A stretch of 64,000 nucleotides of DNA from UBA8231 sp036011085 (GCA_036011085.1 DASCMS010000013.1:42158-106157); one strand, 5' to 3'; numbered from the stretch's first letter, positions 1-8,428 are shown. The notes: generated from the letters alone by a model not told the origin. Program-made: numbers and translations.

Positions 1-254
1 GCGGTGACCGGTTTGGTGATCGACGCCAGCAGGAAGATGGACTCCGAGTCGACGGCACGTGCCCCCGGCTCCGGCCGTTGATGGCCGAAACCCCGACTCA
101 GAACCAGGCGTCCCCGGCGGGCCACCGTGAGCGAGGCGGCGCTGATCTGGCCGGCGTCGAGGGCGTCGGCCAGCAGGCCGCTGGCGCGTTCCAGCACCGC
201 GGCGGACAGGCCGACGTCGGTCGGGCTACCGGGCGTGAGGGTGGCAGAACTCAT
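1..254 (-). CDS. Beta-lactamase-fold serine hydrolase, N-terminal part only
   Basis: The reading frame begins at the ATG whose complement is at 252-254 and stays open to the window edge, giving 84 residues of the N-terminus. Residues 74-83 read FLLASITKPV, and S78-I-T-K81 is the SxxK motif of class C beta-lactamase/esterase (EstB-like, PF00144) hydrolases, where Ser is the nucleophile and Lys the general base. The preceding part (AARRGRLVLSRGFG-like strands) fits the usual N-terminal sheet. The rest of the gene, including the YxN motif, lies outside the window, so substrate cannot be judged; members include esterases, D-aminopeptidases and penicillin-binding-protein relatives. It is divergent from the PhyH gene to its right. 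The family call is fairly firm, the function open. Confidence 0.72.
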   Translation of the reverse strand, partial: MSSATLTPGSPTDVGLSAAVLERASGLLADALDAGQISAASLTVARRGRLVLSRGFGHQRPEPGARAVDSESIFLLASITKPVT

Positions 255-367
255 GGCGCCGGAGTGTAGCCGACACCGCCAGGCCGGGCAAGACACAGGC
301 GCGGCACGTGGGGTTGTCGTACCATAGCAGAGCGCCTCCACTCAAGCCTTCTCCGAGAGCGACCGCC

Positions 368-1213
368 ATGGCCGACCTGTGCCTCAGCGACGAGCAACTG
401 CAGCGGTTCGACACGTTCGGATATCTCACCTTCCCAGGCCTGCTCGATGACGTGATCGCCGAGATCACCGACGCTTTCGAAGAGGTCTGGGCGCAGCACG
501 GGGGCGGGCACCACGGCGCCGCCCACGACGATGAACGGCGTTCCTGCATCGTCCCCTTCGTCGATCAGCATCCACGACTGTGTGCGCTGCTCGACGACGG
601 CCGCATTCACGGAGTGCTCTGTGGCCTACTGGGGGAGGATTTCAACTACACCGGTTCGGACGGCAACTACTACGCCGGCGACACCACGTGGCACTCCGAC
701 GGCTGGGCCCGTGGTGGCGCTCAACGCTTCGCCAAGGTTGCCTTCTACCTGGACGAACTGACCCGGGATACCGGGTGCCTGCGGGTGATCCCCGGCACTC
801 ACCGCGCCGGCGACTGGTTCGCCGACACGATGCAGGAGCATATCCGCGAGATCCCGGAAACATGGGGCATTGAGGGGGTCGATCTTCCGGCGGTGGCCCT
901 CGAAACACGGCCGGGAGACCTGGCGGTGTTTGACCACAACCTGAAACACGCCGCCTTCGGTGGTTCCAGCCGTCGACGCATGTTCACCATCAACTGCTGC
1001 GCGCGTTTTCCCGAGGCGGATCTGCCGCGGTTCCGGGACTACATCTCACATCATGCCCGTTTCTGGGCTGACCGGTTGTACGGCGAGACGATGGTGGCCA
1101 CCGCCGGTGCCGGCCGCATGGTGCATCTGGAGCAGGGGCACGCCAACGACGGCCACCTGGCAGAGCTGGCGGCCAGGGCGCGCCGTGAGATGGCAGAGCC
1201 CTCGCGCGGATGA
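368..1213 (+). CDS. Phytanoyl-CoA dioxygenase (PhyH) family protein
   Basis: The product of 281 residues belongs to the Fe(II)/2-oxoglutarate-dependent PhyH superfamily, which hydroxylates small molecules with 2-oxoglutarate as co-substrate. The facial-triad start is visible as WHSDGW (H109, D111). A distal histidine sits in FDHNLKHAAFGG and is followed by an arginine-rich strand (SSRRRMFTIN) that would bind 2-oxoglutarate. The ATG at 368 is chosen because the N-terminal helix (LSDEQLQRFDTFGYL) typical of the family starts right after it; an upstream in-frame start adds 20 low-complexity residues. It is followed after 10 bp by an MFS transporter and then a Gfo/Idh oxidoreductase, suggesting one uptake-and-oxidation unit. 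The substrate is unknown. Confidence 0.9.
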   Translation: MADLCLSDEQLQRFDTFGYLTFPGLLDDVIAEITDAFEEVWAQHGGGHHGAAHDDERRSCIVPFVDQHPRLCALLDDGRIHGVLCGLLGEDFNYTGSDGNYYAGDTTWHSDGWARGGAQRFAKVAFYLDELTRDTGCLRVIPGTHRAGDWFADTMQEHIREIPETWGIEGVDLPAVALETRPGDLAVFDHNLKHAAFGGSSRRRMFTINCCARFPEADLPRFRDYISHHARFWADRLYGETMVATAGAGRMVHLEQGHANDGHLAELAARARREMAEPSRG

Positions 1214-1223
1214 TCCAGCGCAG

Positions 1224-2534
1224 ATGATCCAGGGGTACCGGACCGCGTGGCCACTGTTCTCACGCGACGCCCGCCTGTTCCTGCTGTCGGCGACTCTCGC
1301 CGGATTCTCCTACAGCGGCATCTACTTCCTGCTGGCCAACCTGTTCCTCGTGCGTCTCGACTACGACGAGCAGTTCATCGGGGTCTTTGTCGCCACCGGC
1401 GCCCTGTCCTTCGCCCTCAGCAGCCTGCCGGCGGGCGTGGTGGGGCGTCGTTGGGGCAGCCGACGGGCCATGACCGCCGGTTATGCCGTGCTCGCCTGCG
1501 GCCTGGCGCTTGTCTCTCTGGCTCCCCTGATGCAGGAGCCGTGGCGGGCGCGCTGGCTGATCGCCACGTGCGCCCTGCGCGAACTCGGCAACGCCTTCTA
1601 CATGGTCAATGCCAACCCCTTCCTGATGGAGGCGACCGCCCAACGCGAGCGAGGCCACGTGTTTTCCAGCCGCGGAGCCGTGGTGCCTCTGGCAGGCTTC
1701 GTCGGTACGCTTCTGGGCGGCGTGTTGCCGGCAAGGGTTGCAGGCTGGACAGGGCGATCCACCGAGGATCCCATGACCTATCTGCTGCCGCTGCTGCTGG
1801 GAGGAGTACTGCTGCTGCCAGGACTGCTGGCCCTGCTCTCGACACGAGGGCCCGAGGCGGAAGATCCATCCCCCAGGGCCGCACCTGCGGACTCCCTCGA
1901 TCCTTGCGAAGTGGCCGAGACACCACGCCCTCCCCGCCCGCAGGTGACGGAGGGACCGATCGCCGCCATTCTCATCATGTCCCTGGTAGGTAGCCTCTAC
2001 ATCTGCGCCATGGCGGCGTCCATGAGTTTCTTCAACCTCTACATGGATCGCGATCTGGCGGTGTCCACCTCCCGCATCGGCACGATCATCGCCTGCGGAC
2101 AGCTGCTGGCGGTACCGGTGGCGCTGACCATGGCGGCCCTGGCACGAAGGATCGGTTACGCCGCCACCTTCGGATTCGCTGCGGCGGGTGTGGCACTGTG
2201 CGCCCTGCCGATGGGTCTGCTGCCCCTGTGGTGGGCGGCAGGAGCCGGTGCCATCGGTATCACGGTGATGGCGGGCCTCGCGTTCCCGGCGATCACCGTC
2301 TATCAGCAGGAGCTCGTCGAACCCGACTGGCGACCGATCATGTCCGGCGCGTACATGATGGCCCTCGCCCTGAGCTGGACGGTGATGGCCTCGGCCGGCG
2401 GTTACCTGATCAAGGCCGAGGGGTACCGTTTTCTCTTTCTTCTCGGTGCCGGCCTGACCACGGTTGGCGTCGTCGTCTTCACCCTCTACGCCGTGCGTCG
2501 AGCCCGGCTCCTCTCCCTCAAGGAAATCTCATGA
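1224..2534 (+). CDS. Major facilitator superfamily transporter
   Basis: This is a 436-residue inner-membrane protein with about 12 hydrophobic segments. A loop typical of MFS between TM2 and TM3 (GVVGRRWGSRRAMTAGYA) is visible, as is a hydrophilic central loop rich in Pro/Glu around residues 210-235. The ATG at 1224 gives an N-terminus (MIQGYRTAW) that leads directly into TM1; the frame is open further upstream, but that part overlaps the PhyH gene and reads as noise. The stop overlaps the next start by 4 bp (ATGA), so it is translationally coupled to the Gfo/Idh gene. It probably exports or imports the metabolite handled by its neighbours; the sequence does not fix the substrate or direction. 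Confidence 0.88.
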   Translation: MIQGYRTAWPLFSRDARLFLLSATLAGFSYSGIYFLLANLFLVRLDYDEQFIGVFVATGALSFALSSLPAGVVGRRWGSRRAMTAGYAVLACGLALVSLAPLMQEPWRARWLIATCALRELGNAFYMVNANPFLMEATAQRERGHVFSSRGAVVPLAGFVGTLLGGVLPARVAGWTGRSTEDPMTYLLPLLLGGVLLLPGLLALLSTRGPEAEDPSPRAAPADSLDPCEVAETPRPPRPQVTEGPIAAILIMSLVGSLYICAMAASMSFFNLYMDRDLAVSTSRIGTIIACGQLLAVPVALTMAALARRIGYAATFGFAAAGVALCALPMGLLPLWWAAGAGAIGITVMAGLAFPAITVYQQELVEPDWRPIMSGAYMMALALSWTVMASAGGYLIKAEGYRFLFLLGAGLTTVGVVVFTLYAVRRARLLSLKEIS

Positions 2535-3787
2535 GCAACCGGATCCGCCTCGGCTTCGTCGGCTGTGGCGGCATTACCAGTGCCCACTTGCGGGGACTGC
2601 AGATCCTGCGACAGGCGGGCTTCGAAGACTTCGAGGTGACGGCCCTGTGTTCGCGACATCGCGACAATGCCGAGCGCTACGTCGAACGGGGCAAGGGACC
2701 GGCGCCGCTGCCGAAGATCTCGCCGTCGCCGACCGATCCGCTGTCGGTGCGCGACATCTACGTGCGCGACCTGCAGGACCGGGACCCGGCGATCTACACC
2801 GACCACGAGCAGCTGCTGGCGGATGACACCGTCGACGCGCTGGTACTGCTGTCGGCCGTCTCGGCACATCACCCGGTGGCCCTGGCGGCGATGGATCGTG
2901 GCCTCCACGTGCTGATCGAGAAGCCCTTCGCCCTGACCTGCCGTGCCGCAGCCCGCATGGTGGAAAAGGCGCAGGATCGGCAGGTGGCTCTTGGGGTGGC
3001 GGAAAACGTCAGGTACCAGGAGGGTACGCGGGCGACGGCATGGGCTCTGCGGCAGGGATTGATCGGAGATCTGCAGATGGTGCTGTCCGGCGGCGTGGGC
3101 AACATTTGGTCACCCGACGTGATCGTGGCCAAGACGGCGTGGCGTCATGTGAAGCAGGAAGCCGGGGGTGGTGGTACGATGGACATCGGCGCTCACCTGT
3201 TCGATCGTCTGCGCTACGTCTGCGGCGAGATCGAAGAGATCGCCGCCATGGCGCGTGTCGTCGAACCCACGCGGTACACGCGGGATGACGAGGGTGGCGT
3301 GCTCGAGGAGACTGCCTGTGATGCGGACGACACCTTCTTCGCGCTGCTGAAGTTCGTCAACGGGGCGGTGGGCAACCTGCTGTTCTCCTGGGCTGGCCAC
3401 GGCGAGGCCACGGGCTTCGATGGCGGCGGTGCACTCTACGGCAGCGGCGGCGCCATCAAGGGCAATCGCCTGCTCGTCGACGGGGAGCCCGAGCGCGACG
3501 TGGGCAAGGCTTTCAGCGAGGAGGCGGACCCGGCGGAGCGGGACCGCTTCTTCCCGCGGGCGGTGACCGATGCCTTTGCTCTCGAGCTGCTGGAGTTTCT
3601 CAACGCCATCGAAGAGGGGCGCCAGCCGGAGACCAGCGGCGAGGAGGGTTTGAAGGACATGGCGCCGTGCATGGCGATCCTGGAATCGTCAGAGCAGGGC
3701 GGGACGCCGGTGAAGGTGGCCGATGTGGAGTCGTGTCGGGTGGAGGGGTACCAGCGCGAGATCAATGAGCACTGGGGGATCGCGTAG
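2531..3787 (+). CDS. Gfo/Idh/MocA family NAD(P)-dependent oxidoreductase
   Basis: The protein has 418 residues. It has an N-terminal Rossmann fold with GFVGCGGITSAH at residues 7-18 and the family signature LIEKPFALT, whose EKP supplies the catalytic lysine. A C-terminal mixed alpha/beta domain contains GGGGTMDIGAHLFDRL, the usual D-x-G-x-H catalytic region. It is longer than the typical 340-380 residues because of an acidic, loop-rich stretch between the domains. Members oxidise sugars, inositols or related polyols with NAD(P). The start overlaps the MFS stop by 4 bp, and the start follows an AGGAA element. Cytoplasmic; it probably acts on the MFS substrate or the PhyH product. Confidence 0.9.
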   Translation: MSNRIRLGFVGCGGITSAHLRGLQILRQAGFEDFEVTALCSRHRDNAERYVERGKGPAPLPKISPSPTDPLSVRDIYVRDLQDRDPAIYTDHEQLLADDTVDALVLLSAVSAHHPVALAAMDRGLHVLIEKPFALTCRAAARMVEKAQDRQVALGVAENVRYQEGTRATAWALRQGLIGDLQMVLSGGVGNIWSPDVIVAKTAWRHVKQEAGGGGTMDIGAHLFDRLRYVCGEIEEIAAMARVVEPTRYTRDDEGGVLEETACDADDTFFALLKFVNGAVGNLLFSWAGHGEATGFDGGGALYGSGGAIKGNRLLVDGEPERDVGKAFSEEADPAERDRFFPRAVTDAFALELLEFLNAIEEGRQPETSGEEGLKDMAPCMAILESSEQGGTPVKVADVESCRVEGYQREINEHWGIA

Positions 3788-3792
3788 CGCGG

Positions 3793-4322
3793 TCAACGCA
3801 CCGCCGCCCGTACGCGCAGGACGAACACCGTGTTGGCCGCATCGGGCAAGGCCCCCGACTGGTAGTTGCGCGCATCGTAGATCAGCAGCGCCTCGTTGTC
3901 GCCAGCCGCGGCTCCACGAGCCAGGCGCGGTGCTGCTGGGACAGGGTCAGGTCGCCCACCGGGACGGCGTTGTGCCCTTCCGTGGGCAGGGGTTCAGACC
4001 ACGTGCGGCCACCATCGGTGGAGCGTGACCTGGCGTACTCATGGGGCCACGGGTAGTCGGGATGGTTCTCATGGGGCCACGGGTAGTCGGGATGGTTCTC
4101 ATGGGGACGGAACAGGTAGACCGGGTGTTCGGCGCCAGGCAGCTGCACCGGAAGCCGCGAAGCGGTCGGTCGGGCACGGTCGGGGTGCAGGGTCATGTGG
4201 GCGATATGGGAGCCGTCGGCGGCGCGACCGGCGTTGCAGTAGTGGTGGGTCGCCTGCTTTACAGGCAGGGAGCCCTCAGCGCGGGCGATGACGACGGGTT
4301 CGTCGAATTCGAGATGGAGCAT
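3793..4322 (-). pseudogene. BNR/sialidase-like fragment, frameshifted
   Basis: The frame opens at 4322 and reads 146 residues to a stop at 3882. It includes an Asp-box (SRSTDGGRTW) of BNR/sialidase beta-propellers. Shortly before that stop, another frame picks up with sensible protein (GDNEALLIYDARNYQSG) and runs to a TGA at 3793. A single-base indel near 3915 would rejoin them. The whole is only about 175 residues, against about 400 for a BNR propeller, so most blades are missing. A 30-bp in-frame tandem duplication at about 4039-4098 repeats the decapeptide PHENHPDYPW. It lies 15 bp downstream of the dehydratase gene on the same strand. It is either a remnant or a gene damaged by an assembly error. 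Confidence 0.6.
4039..4098. repeat. 30-bp tandem direct duplication
   Basis: Two back-to-back copies of a 30-bp unit containing ATGGGGCCACGGGTAGTCGG; a third partial unit (ATGGGGAC) begins right after. The unit is a multiple of three, so within the minus-strand BNR fragment it simply doubles ten residues. Exact identity of the copies suggests a recent slippage or duplication event. Confidence 0.85.
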
Positions 4323-4337
4323 GCAGCCTCCCTTTCG

Positions 4338-5480
4338 CTACCAGTCCTGCACGGCGTCATCCTTCCGGCGCAGATGGGGCGGCTCGTGGTCACTCGTTCC
4401 GACCTCGCGCGCCGCCTCTTCATTGATATCGACCCCCAGGCCCGGGCTGTCAGAAGCCATCAGGTAGCCGTCTTCCACACGCAGGTCGTGCTGAATGACG
4501 TCGTTCATCCAGCCTGAGGGCGGCGCAAACTCCTGTGCCGCGCAGTTGGCGATGGACAGATTGAGATTCAACATGGCGGCGGAGCTCACCGGGCTCGAGG
4601 TGTAGTGGGTGGCCAGCTCCTGGTAGTGCATCTCCGCCAGGTGAGCCAGCTTCTTGCCCTCAGTGATGCCTCCGGTGTGACAGATATCGACACGCAGGTA
4701 GTCGATCAGCTCCTCCTCGATCAACTGCCGGTAGGCCCACTTATCATGTAGCTGCTCGCCGGTGCCGATGGCGACACTGGTCTGCTGGCGCAGCGTGCGG
4801 AAGGCGCCGGGGTTCTCGGAGCGGATGGGGTCTTCGACGAAGAACGGCCGGTACGGCTCCAACTGTCGGCACAGCTCGATGGCCCGTGTGGGTGACAGCC
4901 GGGTGTGGACCTCGAAGATGATCTCGACCTCGGGGCCGACACCCTCACGCAATGCGGCCATGTGGGCGACACCATTCAGTATCGCTCGCGTCGGGTCAAA
5001 CCCGACGTCGGCGCGGTGGTCGGTGTCCTCACCGCAGACGATGGGCGAGATACGCAGCACCTTCCAGCCTTCGTCGAGGAGGGCCTGAGACCGTTCGACC
5101 AGCTGTGCCGGCGTGTTGCCGCCGACGTGGCGGTAGACGAGGACCTTCTGCCGTGCCAGACCGCCGAGCAGGCGGTGTACAGGAACACCGAGGGCCTTGC
5201 CGTTGAGGTCCCACAGAGCGATGTCGATACCGGCCAGAGCCGACTGCAGCACGGGGCCGCCACGCCAGAAGGTGCCGCGGTAGATGTCCTGCCAGATGTG
5301 CTCGATACGTGTGGCGTCGCAGCCGATCAGCACCGGGCTGATTTGCTCGAGGGCGCCGAGGACTGCGGTCTGCCGTCCGGAGAGGCTGGCTTCGCCGACG
5401 CCGTAGAGGCCGTCTCCGGTGTGGATCTTGACGTAGACGAAGGAGCCAACGGGAATCGTATCGATTCTGGTGATCTGCAT
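4338..5480 (-). CDS. Mandelate racemase/muconate lactonizing (enolase superfamily) sugar-acid dehydratase
   Basis: This is a 380-residue enolase-superfamily protein. The N-terminal capping domain runs from MQITRIDTIPVG to about residue 120. The C-terminal barrel carries metal-binding and catalytic strands: EIIFEVHTRLS (with His after the first metal ligand region), FFVEDPIRSEN (Glu ligand), GTGEQLHDKW (Glu ligand) and DYLRVDICHTGG. This pattern fits D-galactonate/mannonate-type dehydratases, which remove water from sugar acids to give 2-keto-3-deoxy acids. An upstream in-frame ATG at 5501 would add MPQAGVI; the start at 5480 matches the family N-terminus. It is divergent from the PhyH gene at 5585. 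The exact sugar acid is not readable from sequence. Confidence 0.87.
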   Translation of the reverse strand: MQITRIDTIPVGSFVYVKIHTGDGLYGVGEASLSGRQTAVLGALEQISPVLIGCDATRIEHIWQDIYRGTFWRGGPVLQSALAGIDIALWDLNGKALGVPVHRLLGGLARQKVLVYRHVGGNTPAQLVERSQALLDEGWKVLRISPIVCGEDTDHRADVGFDPTRAILNGVAHMAALREGVGPEVEIIFEVHTRLSPTRAIELCRQLEPYRPFFVEDPIRSENPGAFRTLRQQTSVAIGTGEQLHDKWAYRQLIEEELIDYLRVDICHTGGITEGKKLAHLAEMHYQELATHYTSSPVSSAAMLNLNLSIANCAAQEFAPPSGWMNDVIQHDLRVEDGYLMASDSPGLGVDINEEAAREVGTSDHEPPHLRRKDDAVQDW

Positions 5481-5584
5481 GATGACACCGGCTTGAGGCA
5501 AGAGGGTGAATTGGAGAGCTTATCCGGGAATCGGTACAGCGTAGGAAAGGGGAACGGGCACCGGCCCGGCAAGGGAGAAGAAGG

Positions 5585-6313
5585 ATGAGCGGCATCAGCA
5601 GCCAGCTGGACGAGCTGGAGCGTGTCGGGTTCGTCGTCGTCGAAGGGGCACTGTCCAGCGACGAGGTCGATCTGGTGCGCACCCGCGTCGACCACGCCCG
5701 CCAGCAGGGCTGGGAGGAGGGACTGAACGCAGTTGGGAACATGTGGTTCGACACGTTGCTCGACCGCGAACCGGAGACCTTCGGACCCCTGGTGCGACAC
5801 AGCAACGTGCGGCCCCTTCTCGAAGGCATGATGGGCCCACAGTGTCAGCTGCGCAGCTACCGGGCGCACATCAATCCCGGACCGTACGTGCAGGAATGGC
5901 ACATGGACTTCTACGGCTATTGGGAGGAGAAGCGGAAGGCCGAGGACTATCGCCTGGCCATGCCGCCCACCGGCATCAATACCACCTTCTACCTGCAGGA
6001 CAACAACCCGGGAGACGGACACCTGAAGTTCATCAAGGACGGACACCTTGCCGAACCACCACACATGCAACCCATGGACCGACCGAAGTTCGAACAGTGG
6101 TGCGAGGCCCAGGAGCACGTCGTGTTGCACCCGAAGGCGGGTGACTGCGTCGTCTTCCTCAGCCACATCCCGCACCAGGGAGCCAAGGAACGGGACGACA
6201 TGGAACGGTCCAACGTAGTCTGCCACTATCAGGTGACGCCCATGCATGAGGGTGCCTGGTTCGTATCCCGCTCGCGAGGGTATGCGGGCACCTTCCCCTT
6301 TGCCGGTGTCTGA
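5585..6313 (+). CDS. Phytanoyl-CoA dioxygenase (PhyH) family protein
   Basis: The 242-residue protein has the PhyH double-stranded beta-helix signature: EWHMDFYG (His-x-Asp iron ligands, about residues 104-106) and the distal part SHIPHQGAKERDDMERSNVV with the third His and a downstream Arg. It starts at an ATG preceded by GGGAGAAGAAGG, a good ribosome binding site. It is divergent from the enolase-type dehydratase and 12 bp ahead of a lipoprotein gene. It differs strongly from the other five PhyH proteins in the window, so it is not a recent duplicate. Role inferred as hydroxylation of a small metabolite using 2-oxoglutarate; substrate unknown. Confidence 0.88.
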   Translation: MSGISSQLDELERVGFVVVEGALSSDEVDLVRTRVDHARQQGWEEGLNAVGNMWFDTLLDREPETFGPLVRHSNVRPLLEGMMGPQCQLRSYRAHINPGPYVQEWHMDFYGYWEEKRKAEDYRLAMPPTGINTTFYLQDNNPGDGHLKFIKDGHLAEPPHMQPMDRPKFEQWCEAQEHVVLHPKAGDCVVFLSHIPHQGAKERDDMERSNVVCHYQVTPMHEGAWFVSRSRGYAGTFPFAGV

Positions 6314-6325
6314 GGAGTGAGTCTC

Positions 6326-6820
6326 ATGCGATGCCCTCTGGCAGTACCCTTCGTCGCCCTGGCACTGTTCGGCTGTGCCGGTGATCCGCCTGCCGACGAT
6401 CTGCCCGGGCCACCACAGGCCTTCGATGCGCAGCGCTTCGACAGCATGGAGACAGGTGTCTTCAAGTCGTACCTGCAGCTGCAGGATGCCCTGGCCCATG
6501 ACGAGCTCGATGCGGCGCAGTCGGCCGCCCGGTCGTTGGTGGATCAGGCTGATGGCGAGCTGGCAGACCTGGCGCAGGCAGCTGCGACCGCCGCCGATAT
6601 CACCGCCCTGCGCGCCACCTTCCGACCGTTGTCGGAGCACATGATCAGCCGAGAACTGCCGGCCGGGCTCGAGGTCGCCTACTGCCCCATGGCCTTCGAC
6701 TACGAAGGCGGACGCTGGGTGCAGACCGAGGGGCACATCACGAATCCGTACTACGGTGCTGCCATGCTGCGCTGCGGCGCCTTCGAGGAAGACTCGCCCA
6801 ACAGCGACAGTGAGAGCTGA
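6326..6820 (+). CDS. DUF3347-type lipoprotein
   Basis: A 164-residue exported lipoprotein: the N-terminus MRCPLAVPFVALALFGC is a signal peptide ending in an LFGC lipobox, so Cys17 would be lipidated. The mature part begins with a helical stretch (YLQLQDALAHDELDAAQSAA). It ends with the DUF3347 hallmark, a CPMAF segment followed by NPYYGAAMLRCG. This domain is usually found in periplasmic proteins next to metal-efflux membrane fusion proteins or cytochrome c genes, and its Cys/Met-containing end suggests copper or redox metal contact (family knowledge; no direct evidence here). It lies between a PhyH gene and an outer-membrane protein gene. Confidence 0.8.
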   Translation: MRCPLAVPFVALALFGCAGDPPADDLPGPPQAFDAQRFDSMETGVFKSYLQLQDALAHDELDAAQSAARSLVDQADGELADLAQAAATAADITALRATFRPLSEHMISRELPAGLEVAYCPMAFDYEGGRWVQTEGHITNPYYGAAMLRCGAFEEDSPNSDSES

Positions 6821-6864
6821 CCGGGACGCCGGGCTTCAAATCAATCGACTATAGACGAGGATTG

Positions 6865-7722
6865 ATGACAATGCGGTGGATACCACTGCTCCTGCTCACA
6901 GTTCTGCCGGTGGCCTCCCAGGACGCGATACCGGTTGACGATGCCGCGGCAATATCACCCTGGATGCACAAGCTGGTAGGCGACGTCACCGCCAACCAGG
7001 TGGCCCTCAAGGACTGGTCGCAGGGCGGCGACGACTCCTTCTCCTGGGGGTACAGTCTGAACGGTACGTCGGAGCGTGCCACCGGTGGCGCCATGACCTG
7101 GGCGACGGAGTACAAGCTCGCCTTCGGTCAGAACAAGCTGGGCGACCAGGCGGTGCGGAAGGTGGTGGACAAGCTGGAGGTGGAGACGGCTCTGGCGTGG
7201 GCCAGCGGCCGGCTGCTGGATCCGTACATCAAGGCGACGCTGAAGACCCAGGCCTTCCGCGGCTACCAGTACGCCGCCGACAGGCGCACGGCGGTAGCCG
7301 ACCTGTTCGACCCGGCGTACCTGACTCAGAGTGCCGGCGTCGGTTTCCATCCTGTCGAAGAAGCGACGACACGACTCGGACTGGCGCTGCGCGAGATCGT
7401 CACCCGGGACTTCAACTCCTACGCCGACGACGACGGCACGGCGAAGATCGAGAAGGTGCGCATCGACGGCGGCCTCGAGTCGGTGACCGACGCCCAGTGG
7501 CAGATGGCGGACAACATCCAGCTGACCTCGAAGCTGCAGATCTTCGTGCCTGTCACGGAAGTCGGCGATACCTCCATCGGCAACGACGCGACGCTGACAG
7601 TCAAGCTCAGCGAGTTCATCGCTCTGAACGTCAACCTCGAGATCATCAAGGACCCCACGGCCAGTGATGACGTGCAGGTCAAGCAGACGACGGCCCTGGG
7701 GCTGAGTTACAGCCTCTTCTGA
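6865..7722 (+). CDS. DUF3078-like outer-membrane beta-barrel protein
   Basis: This 285-residue protein has a signal peptide (MRWIPLLLLTVLPVAS) followed by WSQGGDDSFSWGYSLNG, the start of DUF3078-type proteins. Amphipathic strands alternate to the C-terminus and it ends in an aromatic residue (LSYSLF), as expected for a BamA-inserted beta barrel. The ATG at 6865 follows GACGAGG; a TTG three bases upstream is the alternative. It lies 44 bp behind the DUF3347 lipoprotein and may be co-transcribed with it. The function of this family is not known. Confidence 0.72.
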   Translation: MTMRWIPLLLLTVLPVASQDAIPVDDAAAISPWMHKLVGDVTANQVALKDWSQGGDDSFSWGYSLNGTSERATGGAMTWATEYKLAFGQNKLGDQAVRKVVDKLEVETALAWASGRLLDPYIKATLKTQAFRGYQYAADRRTAVADLFDPAYLTQSAGVGFHPVEEATTRLGLALREIVTRDFNSYADDDGTAKIEKVRIDGGLESVTDAQWQMADNIQLTSKLQIFVPVTEVGDTSIGNDATLTVKLSEFIALNVNLEIIKDPTASDDVQVKQTTALGLSYSLF

Positions 7723-7745
7723 GGACTCGGCACCATCCGGACACC

Positions 7746-7801
7746 CCAGGTATGGATATGTCCGTATTGCGTACTATATTCAGGCCTATCACCATACCAG
7801 G
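7746..7801 (+). promoter_or_regulatory. Inverted repeat and leader in front of toxin-antitoxin operon
   Basis: GGTATGG at 7749-7755 is matched by CCATACC at 7792-7798 (9 of 10 positions over the extended arms), separated by 36 nt. The right arm runs into the ribosome binding site CAGGAGGGG ahead of the antitoxin ATG at 7810. Phd-family antitoxins bind palindromic operators in front of their own gene, so this is a plausible autoregulatory site; the long spacing makes an RNA hairpin hiding the ribosome binding site another option. Confidence 0.35.
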
Positions 7802-7809
7802 AGGGGTCA

Positions 7810-8097
7810 ATGGATCTCAAAGATCAGATCAAGCCGATCACCTATCTGAAGAACAGGACAGCAGACCTGGTCAGCCAGGTGGCCGAGAGTGGCAAGACGG
7901 TGGTGATCACGCAGAATGGTGAGGCCAAGGTGGCCGTCATGGACGTGCAGATCTACGACACGTGGCGTAAGGCTATCGCCCTGCTCAAACTGGCGGCCCA
8001 TGCCGAGTCCGACGCCGAATCCGGACACACGCTGACGCAGAAACAGGCTTTCGCGGCGGCGGAAGATGCCATTCGGGGAGTGGAGGCGGATGCCTGA
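7810..8097 (+). CDS. Type II antitoxin, Phd/YefM family
   Basis: The 95-residue product starts with IKPITYLKNRTADLVSQV and VVITQNGEAKVAVMDVQIYD, the Phd/YefM DNA-binding N-terminal domain (repressor of its own operon). The C-terminal tail is helical and would wrap around the toxin. It begins behind a strong Shine-Dalgarno sequence and overlaps the toxin start by 8 bp, the usual antitoxin-first order that couples translation. An inverted repeat lies just upstream. High confidence for the family. Confidence 0.93.
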   Translation: MDLKDQIKPITYLKNRTADLVSQVAESGKTVVITQNGEAKVAVMDVQIYDTWRKAIALLKLAAHAESDAESGHTLTQKQAFAAAEDAIRGVEADA

Positions 8098-8428
8098 ACG
8101 GCGGATAAGGGTTGTCTGGACGCAGGCTGCGTCGGATGACCTGGGTGCCATCGTCACCTACATCGCCCAGGACTCGCCGACGAACGCCAGACGGTTCCTC
8201 GCCAAGCTCAAGAAGAAGGCTGACAGCCTCAAGACGGCTGCCGAGCGTGGCCGTCTCGTCCCAGAGTTGTCTCGATCCGGTATCCTGGCATTTCGGGAGC
8301 TGATCGTAAAGCCCTACCGCATCATGTATCGAATCAACGGCAACGGTGTCACAGTACTCGCCGTCTTCGACGGCCGGCGCGACCTCGAGGAGGTGTTGCT
8401 TGAGCGTCTGGTCCGACACCGAATCTGA
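8090..8428 (+). CDS. Type II toxin, ParE/RelE superfamily
   Basis: The 112-residue product has the ParE/RelE fold signature: RVVWTQAASDDLGAIVTYIA at the N-terminus, GRLVPELS in the middle, FRELIVKPYRIMYRI and a C-terminal strand VLAVFDGRRDLEEVL. The R-x-x-Y-R-I pattern is typical of ParE-like toxins, which inhibit gyrase, or of RelE-like ribosome-dependent RNases; the sequence does not decide between them. The start at 8090 overlaps the antitoxin by 8 bp. It ends 5 bp before an unrelated TIM-barrel gene, so read-through is likely. Confidence 0.92.
   Translation: MPERRIRVVWTQAASDDLGAIVTYIAQDSPTNARRFLAKLKKKADSLKTAAERGRLVPELSRSGILAFRELIVKPYRIMYRINGNGVTVLAVFDGRRDLEEVLLERLVRHRI

Noticed and set aside
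960..1223. N-terminal extension of the MFS transporter
   Set aside because: It overlaps the PhyH gene and reads as Arg/Pro/Trp-rich noise; TM1 follows the ATG at 1224.
4039..4098. CRISPR-like repeats
   Set aside because: Only two adjoining 30-bp copies without spacers; it is a tandem duplication in a coding remnant.
5327..6736. Long minus-strand frame across the PhyH and lipoprotein genes
   Set aside because: Composition is His/Val/Gly-rich noise, and the plus-strand genes carry HxD and lipobox/DUF3347 motifs.
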